From contig CM034142.1 in NCBI GenBank assembly GCA_019914995.1, forward strand, positions 1,240,001 through 1,304,000: a DNA stretch of 64,000 nt, in the 5' to 3' direction. Shown piece by piece: positions 1 through 12,363 of the stretch. This DNA is from Acanthochlamys bracteata (lineage: Eukaryota; Streptophyta; Magnoliopsida; Pandanales; Velloziaceae). Positions within the stretch are counted from its first letter, which is position 1, and every line of letters begins with the position of its first letter. Position numbers and translations under genes: made by a program. A model generated the notes under the pieces. The model searched no databases and was not told the DNA's origin. It saw only the letters and a program-made list of their open reading frames with translations.

Positions 1-850
1 CGCTTTCTGAGATCCCTCAACCTCTACTGTTCGTGATTTTATTGATGATCATTTCTGAACATTTATCGTTATTATTTATGTTGTTATTATTATTTTTTCT
101 CTCTTTTTCTTTTTGTTGAGTCTTTTTTTTTGTTCTTATTCGGTTGTAGACATTTGTGAGTTCGTTTTTTTTAGAGCACTACTACTGTTCTGTATTTGAG
201 ACATCTTTGTGGTTATTATTCTTGTAATATTTTCTAGACATTGCAGTGATGATTCATTCTTCTAGCATTTTAATTATTCTGTTTTGATTATCTAGAAAGT
301 TTAAAGTTTAGTAGTTACTACAACTTCATTGTTTAGAAATCTCCAGATCTAGAAAATTAAATGCGTTGTTATTTCCAACTATGCCCTCTAAGCTAGTGCA
401 TCGTTTTAACTAAAACGAATTCAAAGTAGGGCAATGGTAAGAAAGGGAACTTTCTATTTGACTAGTTAGATCTATTGTAGTGCGCGCTCAATAGGAACCG
501 TTTGGGCCCTTGTGTTGGATGTGAAACATAACGTGAGAAGGGTAACTTTGGAAATATTGAGGAAAGGGAGAGAGGGATACGCGGAGAAGTGGAGAACAGC
601 TGGGGATGATAAGAGATGTAGATTTGGAAAGAAATGGAATTTTTTTTTTTTAAGATTAAAGATAAATAGAAGAAGATTTTGATTGATAGAAAGATTTGGG
701 ATTTAGTGAGAAGAGAATCACGTGGGTATGACAGCTGGTGGGGAGAGACCGGGTTGTTGTTGTTGTTGTTTTGGTGGCCATGTGCTTCTTGCGTTTGGTT
801 CCCTTTATTTCACATGGTTTCTGCTCTGTGTTTTCAACGGGAAACAAACT
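1..850. other. Less AT-rich edge region, possible leader of a gene outside the window
   Basis: No complete coding region is visible. The stretch has a higher GC content than the DNA to its right. Around 480-800 the minus strand is pyrimidine-rich, as plant 5' leaders often are, and includes a short minus-strand ATG context near 781. The first 300 bases are T-rich on the plus strand, which looks more like an intron or 3' UTR of a plus-strand gene. These signals disagree, so neither strand is assigned. Confidence is low. Confidence 0.2.
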
Positions 851-3006
851 AGAAAGTAGTAAAACTTATATTTGTTTAGTACTGTTGTTTTGTTCGTGAA
901 GGACATGACTGTGTTGATCTAGTCTAATTGGTCCGGTATGATCTTTTAATATAACATATACTTTAAAAACATTAGAATTTTTAAAACAAAATTTTAGAAT
1001 ATTATAACAGATTTTTTAAAAAGTAAAAATTGAAGTGAAGAGATCATTCATGGTAGTCTTGTTTATCATACATATTTTTTTTTCTCTAGAGATGGTAATA
1101 TAATATTCGATCTGAAATTTAACTCATAAAATTGATCTATTTAATTTGGGTAAGAAGTGATAATTTAGTTCCTATGTATTAGGATCGAAAGAATTTGATC
1201 TTATAATTAAATCTCAATTTGAAATCTGAATTATTATCTTTTACAAATAATTTTTTTTTCTAATCATATAATAAAATATATAAAAATTAATAGTAATATT
1301 TTATGAATTATTATGGTTATTTGTATTTATAGTTAATTTTATTTTATGTCTTACTAAATAATTATTTTTTTTGAGAATTATACTCTCAAATTATTACTAT
1401 ATATGTATTTTTAATATCAAATTTGAATTTTATAAAAATTTTATTAAAATTTTGTAAGCTAAATATATTTACTAAAATTTTTATTAAAAATAGTATTATG
1501 GAATTATAATAATTATATTGTTATTATATATTTCTAAAAATAAAAGAAAATCTTTTTGGAGTACTTTGAAGATCAATAAAGATATATATAAATATAAATT
1601 TTGACGAACATTTATTAAATTATTTTATCAAGAATATCGTATAATATTTCTTTCACTAATCATAAAATTTAATTCAAATTTAAAAATATAGAAATAAAAA
1701 TTAATAATTTTAAGTATTAAATAAGTCGATTTGAACTTATTCAACAGTAAGAATAGAATTTGAAGATCTCTTCGGCTAAATATGGCTGAAAAAACTAATA
1801 GAATACTAATAGCATATAGATTGACTATATTCTATCCCTATATCTATATATATAATATAAGTTGTTTAAAAAATTATATTGTTTAAAATAAATTCCTTTT
1901 TCAGAAAAACTTTTTTTTAACCAAAATATGCTCTTATTCATGTCCATCAATCAAATATTAAAACTTGACAAAATATATATATTTTTAGTGTGTGTTATTT
2001 TGATGAAGTGATCGGATAAAAATTGATTCGTGATTCAATTGAGTTAAAATTTTATTAACGTGGTATCGGCTCATAGTTTTTTATATCTAACAATAAGGAT
2101 TTGATTTGAAATCTCCACTCATGTGCGAGAAAAGCTATTAAGTTATTATATATATATATATATATGTGGTCTATTTTTTAAAATGTGATGCTTCTAAAAA
2201 TAAAATATAATGGTATTGAATGGGGCCTTAAGATCAATAGGCCCATAATTCCAAAATAGATAGAACCAAGTAATGCTAGGTGTGCATGAGTTAATTTTCA
2301 TTTTTAACAATAGATATCGAAACTTTTCTATACTCAAGTTCAATTGAAGAGCTCGGAATCAAACCATCTTTGAAATATTTTAGATTCAGTCAAAATTTTT
2401 GCCAAAGCTCTTTTCTAGTGCCGACTACCAAAGTTGAAGCGAGTTATTTTAACAAATAACTATGAGGAATGACTTAATTAGTTTCATACTTGATTATATT
2501 TAAAAGTAACTTAAAAAGTGAGTCATATTTTTTCTTAATTATATTTGAGAATAAAATTAAAAATAAATTTTTATATTTAATTGTAAATAATTTAAAATTA
2601 AAAATAAAATTTTTTGAAGAGAAAGTGAGTTCAGAGATAATTGAAATATGCCTTTAACAAAATATTTTAAAGATTGTTTGAAAGCAACGCCTAACCAAAA
2701 ACGATCCATTAATGTGTGTAGTCCTAAGAGATCATTATCACCAAGCTTGCTCCCAACCAAAGCAAACCAAAATTAAAATTTTTTTTTCAAAGTATTCACA
2801 AACCATAAAATCAACTATAGCTAAAAACAATTAGCTATATATATATATATATATTTTCAACCAAGAATTTCAAATTAACTCCCATCAAACTCATAAAACA
2901 CAAATAATAATCAATAGAAATTAGAAAATAAATGTTGTAACAAGAAGTAATCAATAAAACAAGCAGCACTGTCTCTACCCTGGCTATCTATCTCTGTAGC
3001 TGAACC
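851..3006. other. AT-rich intergenic sequence
   Basis: No gene is supported. The stretch is long A/T runs with TA-dinucleotide microsatellites near 2145-2166 and 2835-2855. The only open frame of note, 2557-2760 on the minus strand, has no recognisable domain and AT-driven composition. The final part presumably holds the 3' UTR of the minus-strand phytocyanin gene. Confidence 0.5.
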
Positions 3007-3722
3007 CTAAGCAGCAATAAAGATAGCTAGCTTCATCAACACGAACGCTGACAACATTGTCGGAGCAGTTCTACTGGATGTTGAAGAACTCGTTCCGACC
3101 GGTTTAGAGCTCGCTGGAGTTGTTGTTGCAGGAGTAGAACTAGAAGGCGAAGACGGTGTACTACTACTACTACCTCCACTGCTTGATGAAGCAACGGTAA
3201 CATGGAGCTTCATGCCGTTATCGCAGTGCCCAGGGGCACCGCAGATGAAGTAATGATCGCCGGAGGTTTTCAATGGGATACTTGTCGATCCGGTATTGTC
3301 CGTGGTGATTGCATTGCTTGAAGAGCAACTCTTGTAGTCTGATGAACTCACTTCAATTACTGTATGCATACTCGGAGAGTAGTTGAACACTGTCATGAAG
3401 AAAAATAAAAAAACTAAATTAAACCTTGTTTGGTTCGTAACGAAGTGAGTTTTTAAGAAGCGAGTTCAGTGCATTCTCTAAATTATCAAAATCGATTGTA
3501 GAAATATATTGAAACTTTTGTGATAATATCCGATGTCTATTGATTACCGAGGCTATCACCGACTTTGAAAGTTTTGTCACTTGTCCAGGTAGAGTAGTCG
3601 ACGCCGGTCGACCATCCTTGTTTGTCGCCGACGGTGTAAACCGTTGCTGAAATTTTCATGGCACAAGCATAGAGCATTAATACACTTATTATGAAGGATA
3701 TAGTGTTATAATAGTTGGCCAT
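3007..3722 (-). CDS. Uclacyanin-like phytocyanin (blue copper protein)
   Basis: This is a small secreted cupredoxin of the plant phytocyanin family, thought to carry electrons or act at the cell wall and plasma membrane. There are two exons, 3548-3722 and 3007-3389, with a 158-bp phase-1 intron, giving 185 residues. Residues 1-26 form a signal peptide ending ISA. The plastocyanin-like domain runs from about 27 to 124 and starts YTVGDKQGW. Predicted copper ligands are His67, Cys108, His113 and Met118. An axial Met points to the uclacyanin class rather than stellacyanin (Gln) or a ligand-less ENOD-like protein. Cys80 and Cys114 would form the conserved disulfide. A Ser/Thr/Pro-rich stretch (about 125-165) suggests arabinogalactan-type glycosylation, and the hydrophobic C-terminus suggests a GPI-anchor signal. 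The class is well supported; the exact biological role is not known from sequence. Confidence 0.93.
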
Positions 3723-3786
3723 TTTTTGGGTTTTGGTTGAGCTTCAAATTAGCAAGAGGCAAGAGAAGGGGAAGCGAATGGCTTCC

Positions 3787-3794
3787 TATATATA
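3787..3794 (-). promoter_or_regulatory. TATA box of the phytocyanin gene
   Basis: A TATATATA run lies about 65 bp upstream of the phytocyanin ATG at 3722 on the minus strand. That spacing leaves room for a short leader of roughly 30-40 bases. This is inferred from position only. Confidence 0.5.
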
Positions 3795-5668
3795 GAGAAA
3801 ACTAAAGTTGTTAGCATGATTTATGGATTTTGAATAATTTTTTTTATATAAAGATCTTATGAGGAATTTAAATCAATAATTTTTTATATGAAATTTTTGT
3901 AATAAAAAAATATACAAGAGAAATTCTTCTTTATAAGAGAAAAAAGCAAAGAATGAAAGGCATGCCTTAGAGAGGACTCAATGCCAACTAGAGTGGGTCG
4001 CCACATTATTACTGCTATTTGTTATTTTTATTATTATTATTTAGCTGTCATTTGGCTTTAAGACTTTTATGACAATTTGTTTTCATACCATAATTCGAAA
4101 TTTCTTATATAATTAAATATATTTCGATTACGTATATACAAATTTTTTAAAATAAATTTGTCTATTTTAGCTTAAAAGATAATAGTTATTATATATTTAA
4201 AAATTTTATGACGTATAATTTTTTATATTCAAATTTTTAAAAAAAATTATATCATGGGAAATTTAGTTTGAAACAAAAGTTGAAATGAAGATAGAAAAGC
4301 TTCCAAACATGCACTGTGTATCTGTTGTTTGCATAACATTTTTTAGGAACTATTCTTAACGTTAAAGTAATGTCTCAAACTCTTATTAACTACAAAAGAT
4401 GGTTTTCAGAAAAATTTATGCAATTTAAGTTCTTCAATTATATGAAGTTTAAAGGAATAAGACATCATATATATGAAGACTATTGACATTTTATGAAAGT
4501 GTTTTTATATTTTATTTCAGCTTTTTATTTTTTAATAAATATTTCATAGTACTTTTAAAATTTTGAAAAATATAGATAAATTTTACATCATAAACTTTTT
4601 TGTATATAATTATTTTTTTCAGATTAAAAAATAAGTTTATTTTTAGAAAGCTGCAAAATTAAAAGAAAATTCAAAATATTCTTTATTTTAAACGACCCCC
4701 TATATAATTGAAATGGCTAGGAGCTGTTTCAATCATGCATCTGTTATGATAACAATTATTTTAAAGCTATATATCTTGACATATGTGGCACTATTGTGTT
4801 TGGTAAGGATCATTAATTTTTCAAGGACCATATAATTATGTTACTTATACATGCATTTTCATAAATATAAGGCTGCTGAATTTTAACATGAGCTATATAG
4901 TTTAATTTTGGAATGAAATTGGTAAAACAATTACTTGTTTTAAGAACCAAATTAGGGAAATTTAGGAAATGTTTTTGAAATTTTATTTTTTAAATGAAGA
5001 ATATTTTAGAAAATTTTTAAAAATAAGCTTTATTTTTTTACTCAAAAAATAATAATAAAAATAATTAATAATAAAATTTTACTATCTAAATTTTTTATAA
5101 TTTTAAAATTTATTTATTGGGAACTATAAACTAAAAGAAATTTAGCGAAATCGAGTTAGAAATGTTTTTAAGAAAATATAAAATATTTGTACTTTTCAAG
5201 AAAAAATAGAAGGATTATTAGGAAACATAAAATAAAAAATTGAAATGTAACGAAATTAAAAATTTAGTCGAACAACACGTAGTTAATATTCTGAAGATGG
5301 AGTCTATTAACTTTCAACTAGTTAATAATTTGAATAGCATGTTTCTTAGCTTTTCGATAGTGTCATTTAACGGTGCTTATCACTGCTTATTAAAATTTAT
5401 TTTAATTTTTTCTATAGTATTTAAAAATTATTTAAAAAAGTAGACGTCATAAAATTTTAGAAATAAAAAAATAAAGCTTATTTTATGAAAAATTTCAAAA
5501 TAAATGTTTTTTCAGAAATTTTTTTATTTAGACACTCCAAAACGTCTCATTAAGCTTTAAGATAGAAGTAAATATCAAAGTACAAGCTATAAGATAGGAA
5601 GCGTGGCTGGTGATGGTTCACCACAAACCTTTTACAAAGTTCACACACTACCAAGTGATAGTGATGCT
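3795..5668. other. AT-rich intergenic sequence
   Basis: No gene is supported. It holds the distal promoter of the phytocyanin gene and AT-rich repeat-like DNA. A patch near 4560-4660 resembles the window's common MITE-like family (a taaattttacatcataaa core). The open frame at 5240-5443 is AT-driven with no recognisable domain. Confidence 0.5.
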
Positions 5669-5728
5669 TATAATGAGATCTTCTCAGTTCTAACACAGTT
5701 GATGTTGCTATCTTTGAGCGGTCGAGGG

Positions 5729-5977
5729 TGCGTTTAGGATTTCTTATAAAATAAAATTTTTTTAAAATAAATATTTTAATTTTTTTAAAAAATAAGTTTA
5801 ATTTTTTTATTTTTAAAAAATAATAAAAATATGTATTAAAATGATTTTATTAAGTAAAATTTTTTTATATTTTTAAATTTTTAAATAAATTTTTTAAATA
5901 TTTATAAAATATATATTAAAAAATATATAATTAAAAATTAAAAAATTCGGTTGGAGAAATGAAAAACCAAAACGCGC
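5729..5977 (+). repeat. MITE-like AT-rich element, copy in unit 1
   Basis: It starts gtgcgtttagg and ends ccaaaacgcgc, so the ends are imperfect inverted repeats. Between them lies the family's AT-rich core (a run of taataaaaatatgtattaaa, then taaaatttttttatattttt and ttataaaatatatattaaaa). Confidence 0.6.
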
Positions 5978-7535
5978 TTTGATGAGTCAAGTACTGTCAA
6001 ACTATATAGAATCCCAAGTTAGCAAGCAATGTTTTCTTTTTTTTCCCCATATATCAGGTTTCATAATTTCAGTGATCAGCATGAATTTCCCAAGCAGTAG
6101 GTGTAACAGAAGAACTTTTAGTAGTTTCAAATCAATGAGACAGACAATGAAAATCTTAGTTCATCACTACTCATTGAACTCATCTCTAATTCACTTTTTA
6201 CCGAACTAAGTTCTATCGAATTCAGTTTAACCAAACTTACTTCCTGCCAATTAAAACACACCATAAGCATCTTCCTCTTTGCAAATTTGAAGATTCTGTT
6301 TGCTTCTAGTGAAAGTTCAAACTTCAAAGGTGTGTGTTGTGTTCTGGTGCCACTTTGCTTTTAGGTGTTGTGTTCTGGTGCATCTTTGCTTTTAGGCAAC
6401 GACCTAACTTTTGCTCCTCTTTGCAGTTTGCTTTTGGAGATGCTCTTGCTCATCTTCAGTAACACTCATGATCTTCATTGTGTTTTGATGTCTGTGTTTC
6501 ACTTTACAACGACATCTTTTTATGGAGATGTTGATTAAGTGCCTCATCTTCAGTTATTAATATAAACAACAACAAGAGAATTATTTTTTTCCTTGCAATT
6601 AAAGAGAGCTACCCTAATTATATATGATATAGGAATAACGTTGTTGTCGGGTCAAGCCAACCTAACCTGACCCGACCTGACCCGATTATGTAGTCTAACC
6701 TAAAATGCTACTACCCACTATCAAATTCGGGTTTTTTTTAAAAATTCAAACTTCGTTACATGAATATGTAAATGATTTTAAATTCTTTCATTTACTTAAT
6801 TGAAAAGAATGCTACATAGCTACATCAATCACACCCACAAATTTATGTAATGTTTTAAGATTTTTAGCAAAAGCAAAAAAGGGTGTGTTGAATATAACAA
6901 TAATCAAATTTTTAGTTTAAACAGATCAATTGATCGGGTTAGATTGAAAGTCAACAAGGTGGACCTAAACCTGAACTCTATCCAAATTTAAAGTAAGATC
7001 ATATTTTAATTGCGTGAAAGTGAGTTTTATCAAAGTCAAATTTGGAGTAGAGTTTAATGAAACTAAAATTCGAAATGATAATTAAAATACGTGAAGTAAA
7101 AATTTAGAATAAAGTTTGAAGTGGAGCTCAATATGAAAGTAAAAATAAAATTTTGATTGGCTATTAGAATATGTAAAGTGATCTGAACTCAAAATTTGGC
7201 ATGAGTAAAAGTGAAGTTTGTTGAAACACGCCAAGTTACTCATCCAAATCTTGTTAGAACCAGACTAATCCGTCAATTCGAAGTCTAAATCGATTTCGAT
7301 GTGTAAATTAATCAAATCTGCATTTGGCATGGCTTGGTATGGGTTGACTTGGTCAATTTTTTTAAAAATTTATTATTTATTATTTATCTTTTCTATTTAA
7401 TATATGTTCTGCTCTTTTTATAGCTTTTAGATATTTCTCCCAATCTTCTCTCGCATGCTTATCTTCTTTTCTCCACTCTTTCTTTCTTTCTCCTCTCTAT
7501 TGCTTTTTCAGTTCTTCTTCCACCTCCCACATCGC

Positions 7536-7620
7536 TTATCTTCTTTTCTTTACTCTTTTCTTCTTTCTCCTCTCCGCAGGTTTTTCAGTTCTTCTCCCAC
7601 CACCTGTCACTAAATAAGTA
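7536..7620. repeat. Pyrimidine-rich tract next to the copia relic
   Basis: Plus-strand cttctttct-type repeats at 7440-7600 replace the coding sequence expected after the protease start. The same tract recurs at about 13840-13990 in unit 2. Confidence 0.35.
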
Positions 7621-7925
7621 TCTCTATTAGCATATGTCGCATTATGTCTAATCGGAGTAATTATGGTCTGAAAATTCTTCGGATTAAATATCATATGATC
7701 AGTCGCTTCAGAGTCTAGAATCCATCTCGTATTCTTATTAGAATCTGAGATAATATTTAGAGCACAAATTTGGTTATCTGAGAAGTCTGAACTAACCGGT
7801 GCTTCTTTAAGAAGTTTTCTTTTTTTTCTCAATTCTTTCCACCAATCTGAATATTCAATTAATTTAAAATATGAGCATTTATTATAGCTAAACTTATCAC
7901 ATTAAGTACATGTCTCAATTGTTTT
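7536..7925 (-). mobile_element. Ty1/copia retrotransposon relic, zinc knuckle plus protease start
   Basis: Read on the minus strand, this is a piece of a copia-type gag-pol polyprotein. Around 7925-7850 there is a decayed CCHC zinc knuckle with an internal stop (C..C....N...C), followed by the family's usual YSDWW-like motif. A KK-rich linker and then RWILDSEATDHM follow near 7720. Active copia proteases have WxxDSGATxHM, so the catalytic Asp-Ser-Gly triplet is changed to Asp-Ser-Glu. No integrase, reverse transcriptase or LTRs are visible. The fragment is non-functional. Confidence 0.75.
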
Positions 7926-9639
7926 TGAAACCTTAAAAAAAATAGTTGGGCCTGATCCGTCGGATCTGTTAAATCTAAATCGAGTCTATGTCGATTAAAT
8001 GCGAGTCCGAGTCCGGGTGCGAAATGAAGTGTCCGAAGTCCGATCTAGGTCCGATCCGAGTAAGTTGGTGCGAGTCCGATTGAACTTTAAATTTAGTTCA
8101 AGATGGTCTGAGTCGGTCTGAGTTTGGTTGAGCTTAGATCTGATTCAAATTGGTCCGAATCAGTCTGAGTCTGATTCAACTCATATCTTAGTTTGAATCA
8201 AAAGCAATCGACGGTGAAGATTTCAATTGAGTGATCCGGCGGTGATCGGTGAGCGGCGGATCCGGTGATTGGTGTCGGATCTGGCTGTTGGAGGTAGCGG
8301 CGGCGGAAGCGTCGACGATTTTGGCGGATAGGTTTGATTTTTTTTCTGTAGATTTAATCCGTTTAAATCGTCTGATTTGCTTTTGTCGAAATTTCTAACT
8401 GTTTTAATCGTATCTTTACAATCGTAACGGATAGTCTTGTCAGAATCTGACCGTAGCAGTCGTTATCTCCACGACGGTGGCGGACAAATCTAAAATTTTT
8501 GTTCTTCTATCATGTTTAAAAACTTTTTCAATCTTATTAATTTATAATTCAATAGAAGTACATATATATAGACTTTTTATAATACTAAATATAGAGAATT
8601 TTAAAATAGTCAAAGATATCTAATTCTAAGAAAATATATATAAAATAATTAGAAAAGATATCTACGTAATTATGTATTGATTCATGCCAACAATAGTTTC
8701 CATTAATCTTGATGAAAGTATACTTTAATCTTATTCATCAATCCTATAATATAATTACATATATATAAACTTTTTATAATACTCAATAAGTAGAATTCTA
8801 AACAAAAAAATATATATTTAATTTTAGGAGAGATCTAAATACAAAAGATTTCTAATTCAAAAAAAATATTTTAGTATAACTATAATATTAGATATATGTT
8901 GATTCAAACTAATAAATTTGCATTGAATAAAGCCTAACAACAGAATGAAGACATAAGTTGCTTTTTCCACAAAATCTTCTAAGCAGTGTTACAAAGACCA
9001 CTTACAACAGTCGATTAGTAAACAACATTCTGTGTTAGAATTTTCAGTTGTTTAGAATTGCCGCTTACAACAAGATGGCTTGAAGAATCTTCTTATCAGC
9101 AAACAAACAGATCGACTTCATGCAAGAATTGAAGATCTCTTTGTTTAGAATTTTTGAAATAAGAATTTTTAGTTCTTATAGCAAGCAAAACTGCCATGGC
9201 TCGTCTTTTTAGACTAGCAAAAACCTTATAAACTTCTCTGGATTTCTTCATCCGCTTCGCATTCTCAATTTATAAATCTCGGCAATTCTTGCCTGAAGTC
9301 GATCTCTTTGTTTGTTTTTAATGACGTGTTTCAAACGTCTATAACTTTACTTTTTTTGGTCAAAATTTGAGTTCCGGACAGTTTTTATATTTTAATTACA
9401 CAAAAAATTCAGAACTCTACTTTTACATACGAAATTTCAGTTTCAATTTATTTATTTGCACACTTTTCAATGCAATTATATTTTTAATTTTTAATATACT
9501 TTTAAAAATTATTAAAACACAAACACTAAACTCCACTTTTACTTTATTTTTTAATAAATTTTACTTTTTATATTTTATTTTTATAAAATTTAATTACAGA
9601 CATTTAAAATACGCTCTGAGCAGTGTTAAGTACTTAGCT

Positions 9640-10325
9640 GTCAGAGCTATGCAGTTGTCAATGTTGATGGAAGTTCTTCTGAGCAAATCAAAGTAGCTAC
9701 AAAGTACGTTTATATAGGATGCACAATTTCATTTTTTTATGTGATTTTACTAATTATTTGTTTCAAGTTTGTCGTAGATTTTCATTTCTTTCTATTTATT
9801 ATTCTTTTTTTTCTTGCTTTGTCGATGCTTAACGTTTCTTTCTTTTATGAATTTCATGTAGGGAAACAAACTATTTATTTGGAATCTGCAAGCTTCACAT
9901 TTCCTGTCTGGTAAATGTCAATAGTTTTTTTTTATTGCTTTCTTTTCTAGCTCGAATTGGTTTATATTTGAATGTACATAGAACTCAAAAAACCGAAGAT
10001 TTGTTTCAAAAAGAATTATTATTTTTTTGTTTATTTTGTAAGGTTGGATGGTTAGTAGACACCTTACTATTTATGGCTATACCATTATATAAGAAAATTC
10101 TACGAAACGGAGCTAAGTAAGATATATTCAAATTTAGGGCTTCGTTTGGTTGAGTGAAGTTAGTTCTGCAACACTATGTTGTTTAAACATAGGTTTGAAA
10201 AATGAGCTAAATTCTTTATTTGATGATTAATCTCATTGCATTGCTAAAAAGTCGGGTTCTGTTTTAAGTTTATATGACAGATTCCATGGAGAAAGAAGCA
10301 AAGACTATTGCAGAGGTATCAAAAG
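9640..10325 (+). pseudogene. Decayed paralogue of the downstream membrane-protein gene, unit 1
   Basis: Exon-sized patches resemble the complete gene at 18178-20854 in the same order. The piece at 10042-10119 encodes FMAIPLYKKIL, like IVIAIPFYKKLM of the membrane segment in the intact gene. The piece after 10271 encodes DSMEKEAKTIAEV, like DSVEKAAEVALEV. A short piece at 9862-9911 ends FPVW in one frame, like DIPIW. The reading phases of these pieces do not join at usable splice sites and no start codon fits the first piece. It is most likely a pseudogene from an older duplication of the same gene; a fast-evolving functional paralogue cannot be fully excluded. Confidence 0.55.
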
Positions 10326-11796
10326 TGTTGGAACTCAAGTTATACTTAGGTCCGAATTAGTAATGTGTAAAATTTGATGAGTCCGAATAAAAGGCGACGA
10401 GATTGATGCGTTAGAATCGGATTAGTAGTGTAGGAATTTGAAATGATGTTCAAATGAAAAACGGACTAATCAATTTGAAAATGGGCCAGCAATTTGTTTT
10501 AGATTGGGTCAAGTAGATCTTAACTTGATCGCTTAATGACCCACGCTAATAATAGTCACATATTAATTTAGATCTTTGAAATAGATATATGCTTATAAGT
10601 GAGGAATGCTAATATATAAAAATTAGCTAACTTTTTTAGTGTGAAAATCCAATCCTAAAACAAGTAACGAAAAATATCTCTACAAATGTTGCGGAATCGC
10701 TTCGTGCCCATACCAAGCTGAAAAATGAACCCTTGGAAGTTTTGCATTGTGCACAACACAAGGATGCACAACAAGTTTCAAGACATAATTCATGAAATCG
10801 TATTCTTTTCTAAATTCATAGATCATTAAATTTTCATTTTTTTTATGTTATCTTTTCGGTTGGGCATCTATAGGCTAGTCTCCAATTAGTAACGGAAGGG
10901 CAGAGATAGTGAAAGATAGAGTGGCTAGTAGAATACGCCCAGCTTAATATGGAGATGTTAGAAATATAATCCAAATAAAAAACGTACTAACTAATTTGAT
11001 AGATACGCCAGATTTTGTTTTGGGTAAGTAAAATTAAATTGTGAGTTAGTGGGCTTAACAATTGATCGCTTCTTAATAATTCTTTATTGATAGTTTGATA
11101 GAAAAAGTATATGATTATAAATGAAATATACTAATTCTTAAATAACTAGCTAATTATTTTGGTATGGGATTAGATCTTTTATATATATATATATATATAT
11201 TCTGTGCATTTGAATAAGTGAATTAAAGTAGCATGCTCATGCAAGCATAGCTAAAGTTTATTTGACTAACATTAACAAAAAGTTTATTTTTTTGGGTTTG
11301 TTGGTGGAGCAGGAAGATGAAATAAATAATGAAGCGGTAGCGGTCATCATGGGACGTTTGGCTTAACTTATCAAAGTACTTTCATTCCAAAACAAGTCAT
11401 ATTTTATAGTAAATTAATTATAGTATTTTTTAAAAAAAAATTAAAAGATAAAAACTTATATATCATAAAATCTTTATAATAATATTTATTATTTTTAAAT
11501 AAAAATTATGTTTATATTTTTAAAAATTAAATATAATTATTTTAAAAAAAACTCTTTATTATAATTACTCCTAAACTTCAAAGCCAAGATCATCAACAAC
11601 GTACTACATACTCGTTTGAAAATGCTTATGGCAGCGGTAACCGAGAAGAACATGCCAATGTGTTACGCATTCAAAACGTGAATCTTATAATGTTTTTGTG
11701 AATATAAAAAATGAATTATATTTGACTTTATTATTTCTATCTCCTTCAAGTCTTGCTTCTCTCTGTGAACTGTTTGATTGTAAGTCTTTCAAGGCA

Positions 11797-12027
11797 ATGG
11801 AACCAACTGCTACCGCCGGCAGCAATGAAACTTCCAGCAGGTTTGTAGTACTAGTTTTTTCACGGTTGTAGAAAAAAAAAATTTGTAATACAGTTTTTCA
11901 TAGTTGAGTAATTAACGACTTCGATTATTTTGTGATATGTGTGTAGAGGGAAGAAGACTTCTTCTGTTTCTGAAACCCCTTTGAGATCTACGAACGCATT
12001 CATCTCTCTCCCTGACATACCCATATG
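11797..12027 (+). pseudogene. Truncated 5' copy of the membrane-protein gene (exons 1-2 only)
   Basis: Exon 1 (11797-11840) and exon 2 (11947-12027) match those of the complete gene at 18178 and keep the ATG, splice sites and reading frame. The duplication junction cuts the copy about 25 bases into intron 2, so exons 3-7 are missing. Upstream sequence equals that of the complete gene, so this copy probably keeps a working promoter and could give a short transcript that reads into unit 2. The encoded piece would be about 41 residues before intron sequence. Confidence 0.85.
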
Positions 12028-12114
12028 GTGCTCCAAAAAATTTTCTTTTCAAAAATATAATGAGATCTTCTCAGTTCTAACACAGTTGATGTTGCCATCT
12101 TTGAGCGGTCGAGG

Positions 12115-12363
12115 GTGCGTTTAGGATTTCTTATAAAATAAAATTTTTTAAAATAAATATTTTAATTTTTTTTAAAAAATAAGTTTATTTTTTTTATTTT
12201 TAAAAAATAATAAAAATATGTATTAAAAATGATTTTATTAAGTAAAATTTTTTATATTTTTAAATTTTTAAATAAATTTTTAAATATTTATAAAATATAT
12301 ATTAAAAAATATATAATTAAAAATTAAAAAATTCGGTTGGAGAAATGAAAAACCAAAACGCGC
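12115..12363 (+). repeat. MITE-like AT-rich element, copy in unit 2
   Basis: This is the duplicate of the element at 5729, with the same gtgcgtttagg and ccaaaacgcgc ends. It differs only by small homopolymer indels. Confidence 0.6.

Larger units (their letters stand above)
5669..12052. repeat. Tandem segmental duplication, unit 1
   Basis: This is the first of two direct adjacent copies of a unit of about 6.4 kb. It matches 12056-18433 nearly base for base, with an offset of about 6381-6388. The left edge is at ataatgagatcttctcag (5669 matches 12056). The right edge lies in intron 2 of the membrane-protein gene, just after ttttcttttcaa. Contents in order: a MITE-like repeat, a copia fragment (minus strand), a decayed paralogue, then exons 1-2 of the membrane-protein gene. 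Confidence 0.93.

Noticed and set aside
6127-6327. Open frame of 66 codons, identical in both units (also 12512-12712)
   Set aside because: Identity follows from the recent segmental duplication and is no sign of selection; there is no recognisable domain.
9367-9696. Phe/Tyr-rich open frame of 109 codons in both units
   Set aside because: The composition is that of T-rich DNA. The two copies carry several changes consistent with neutral drift.
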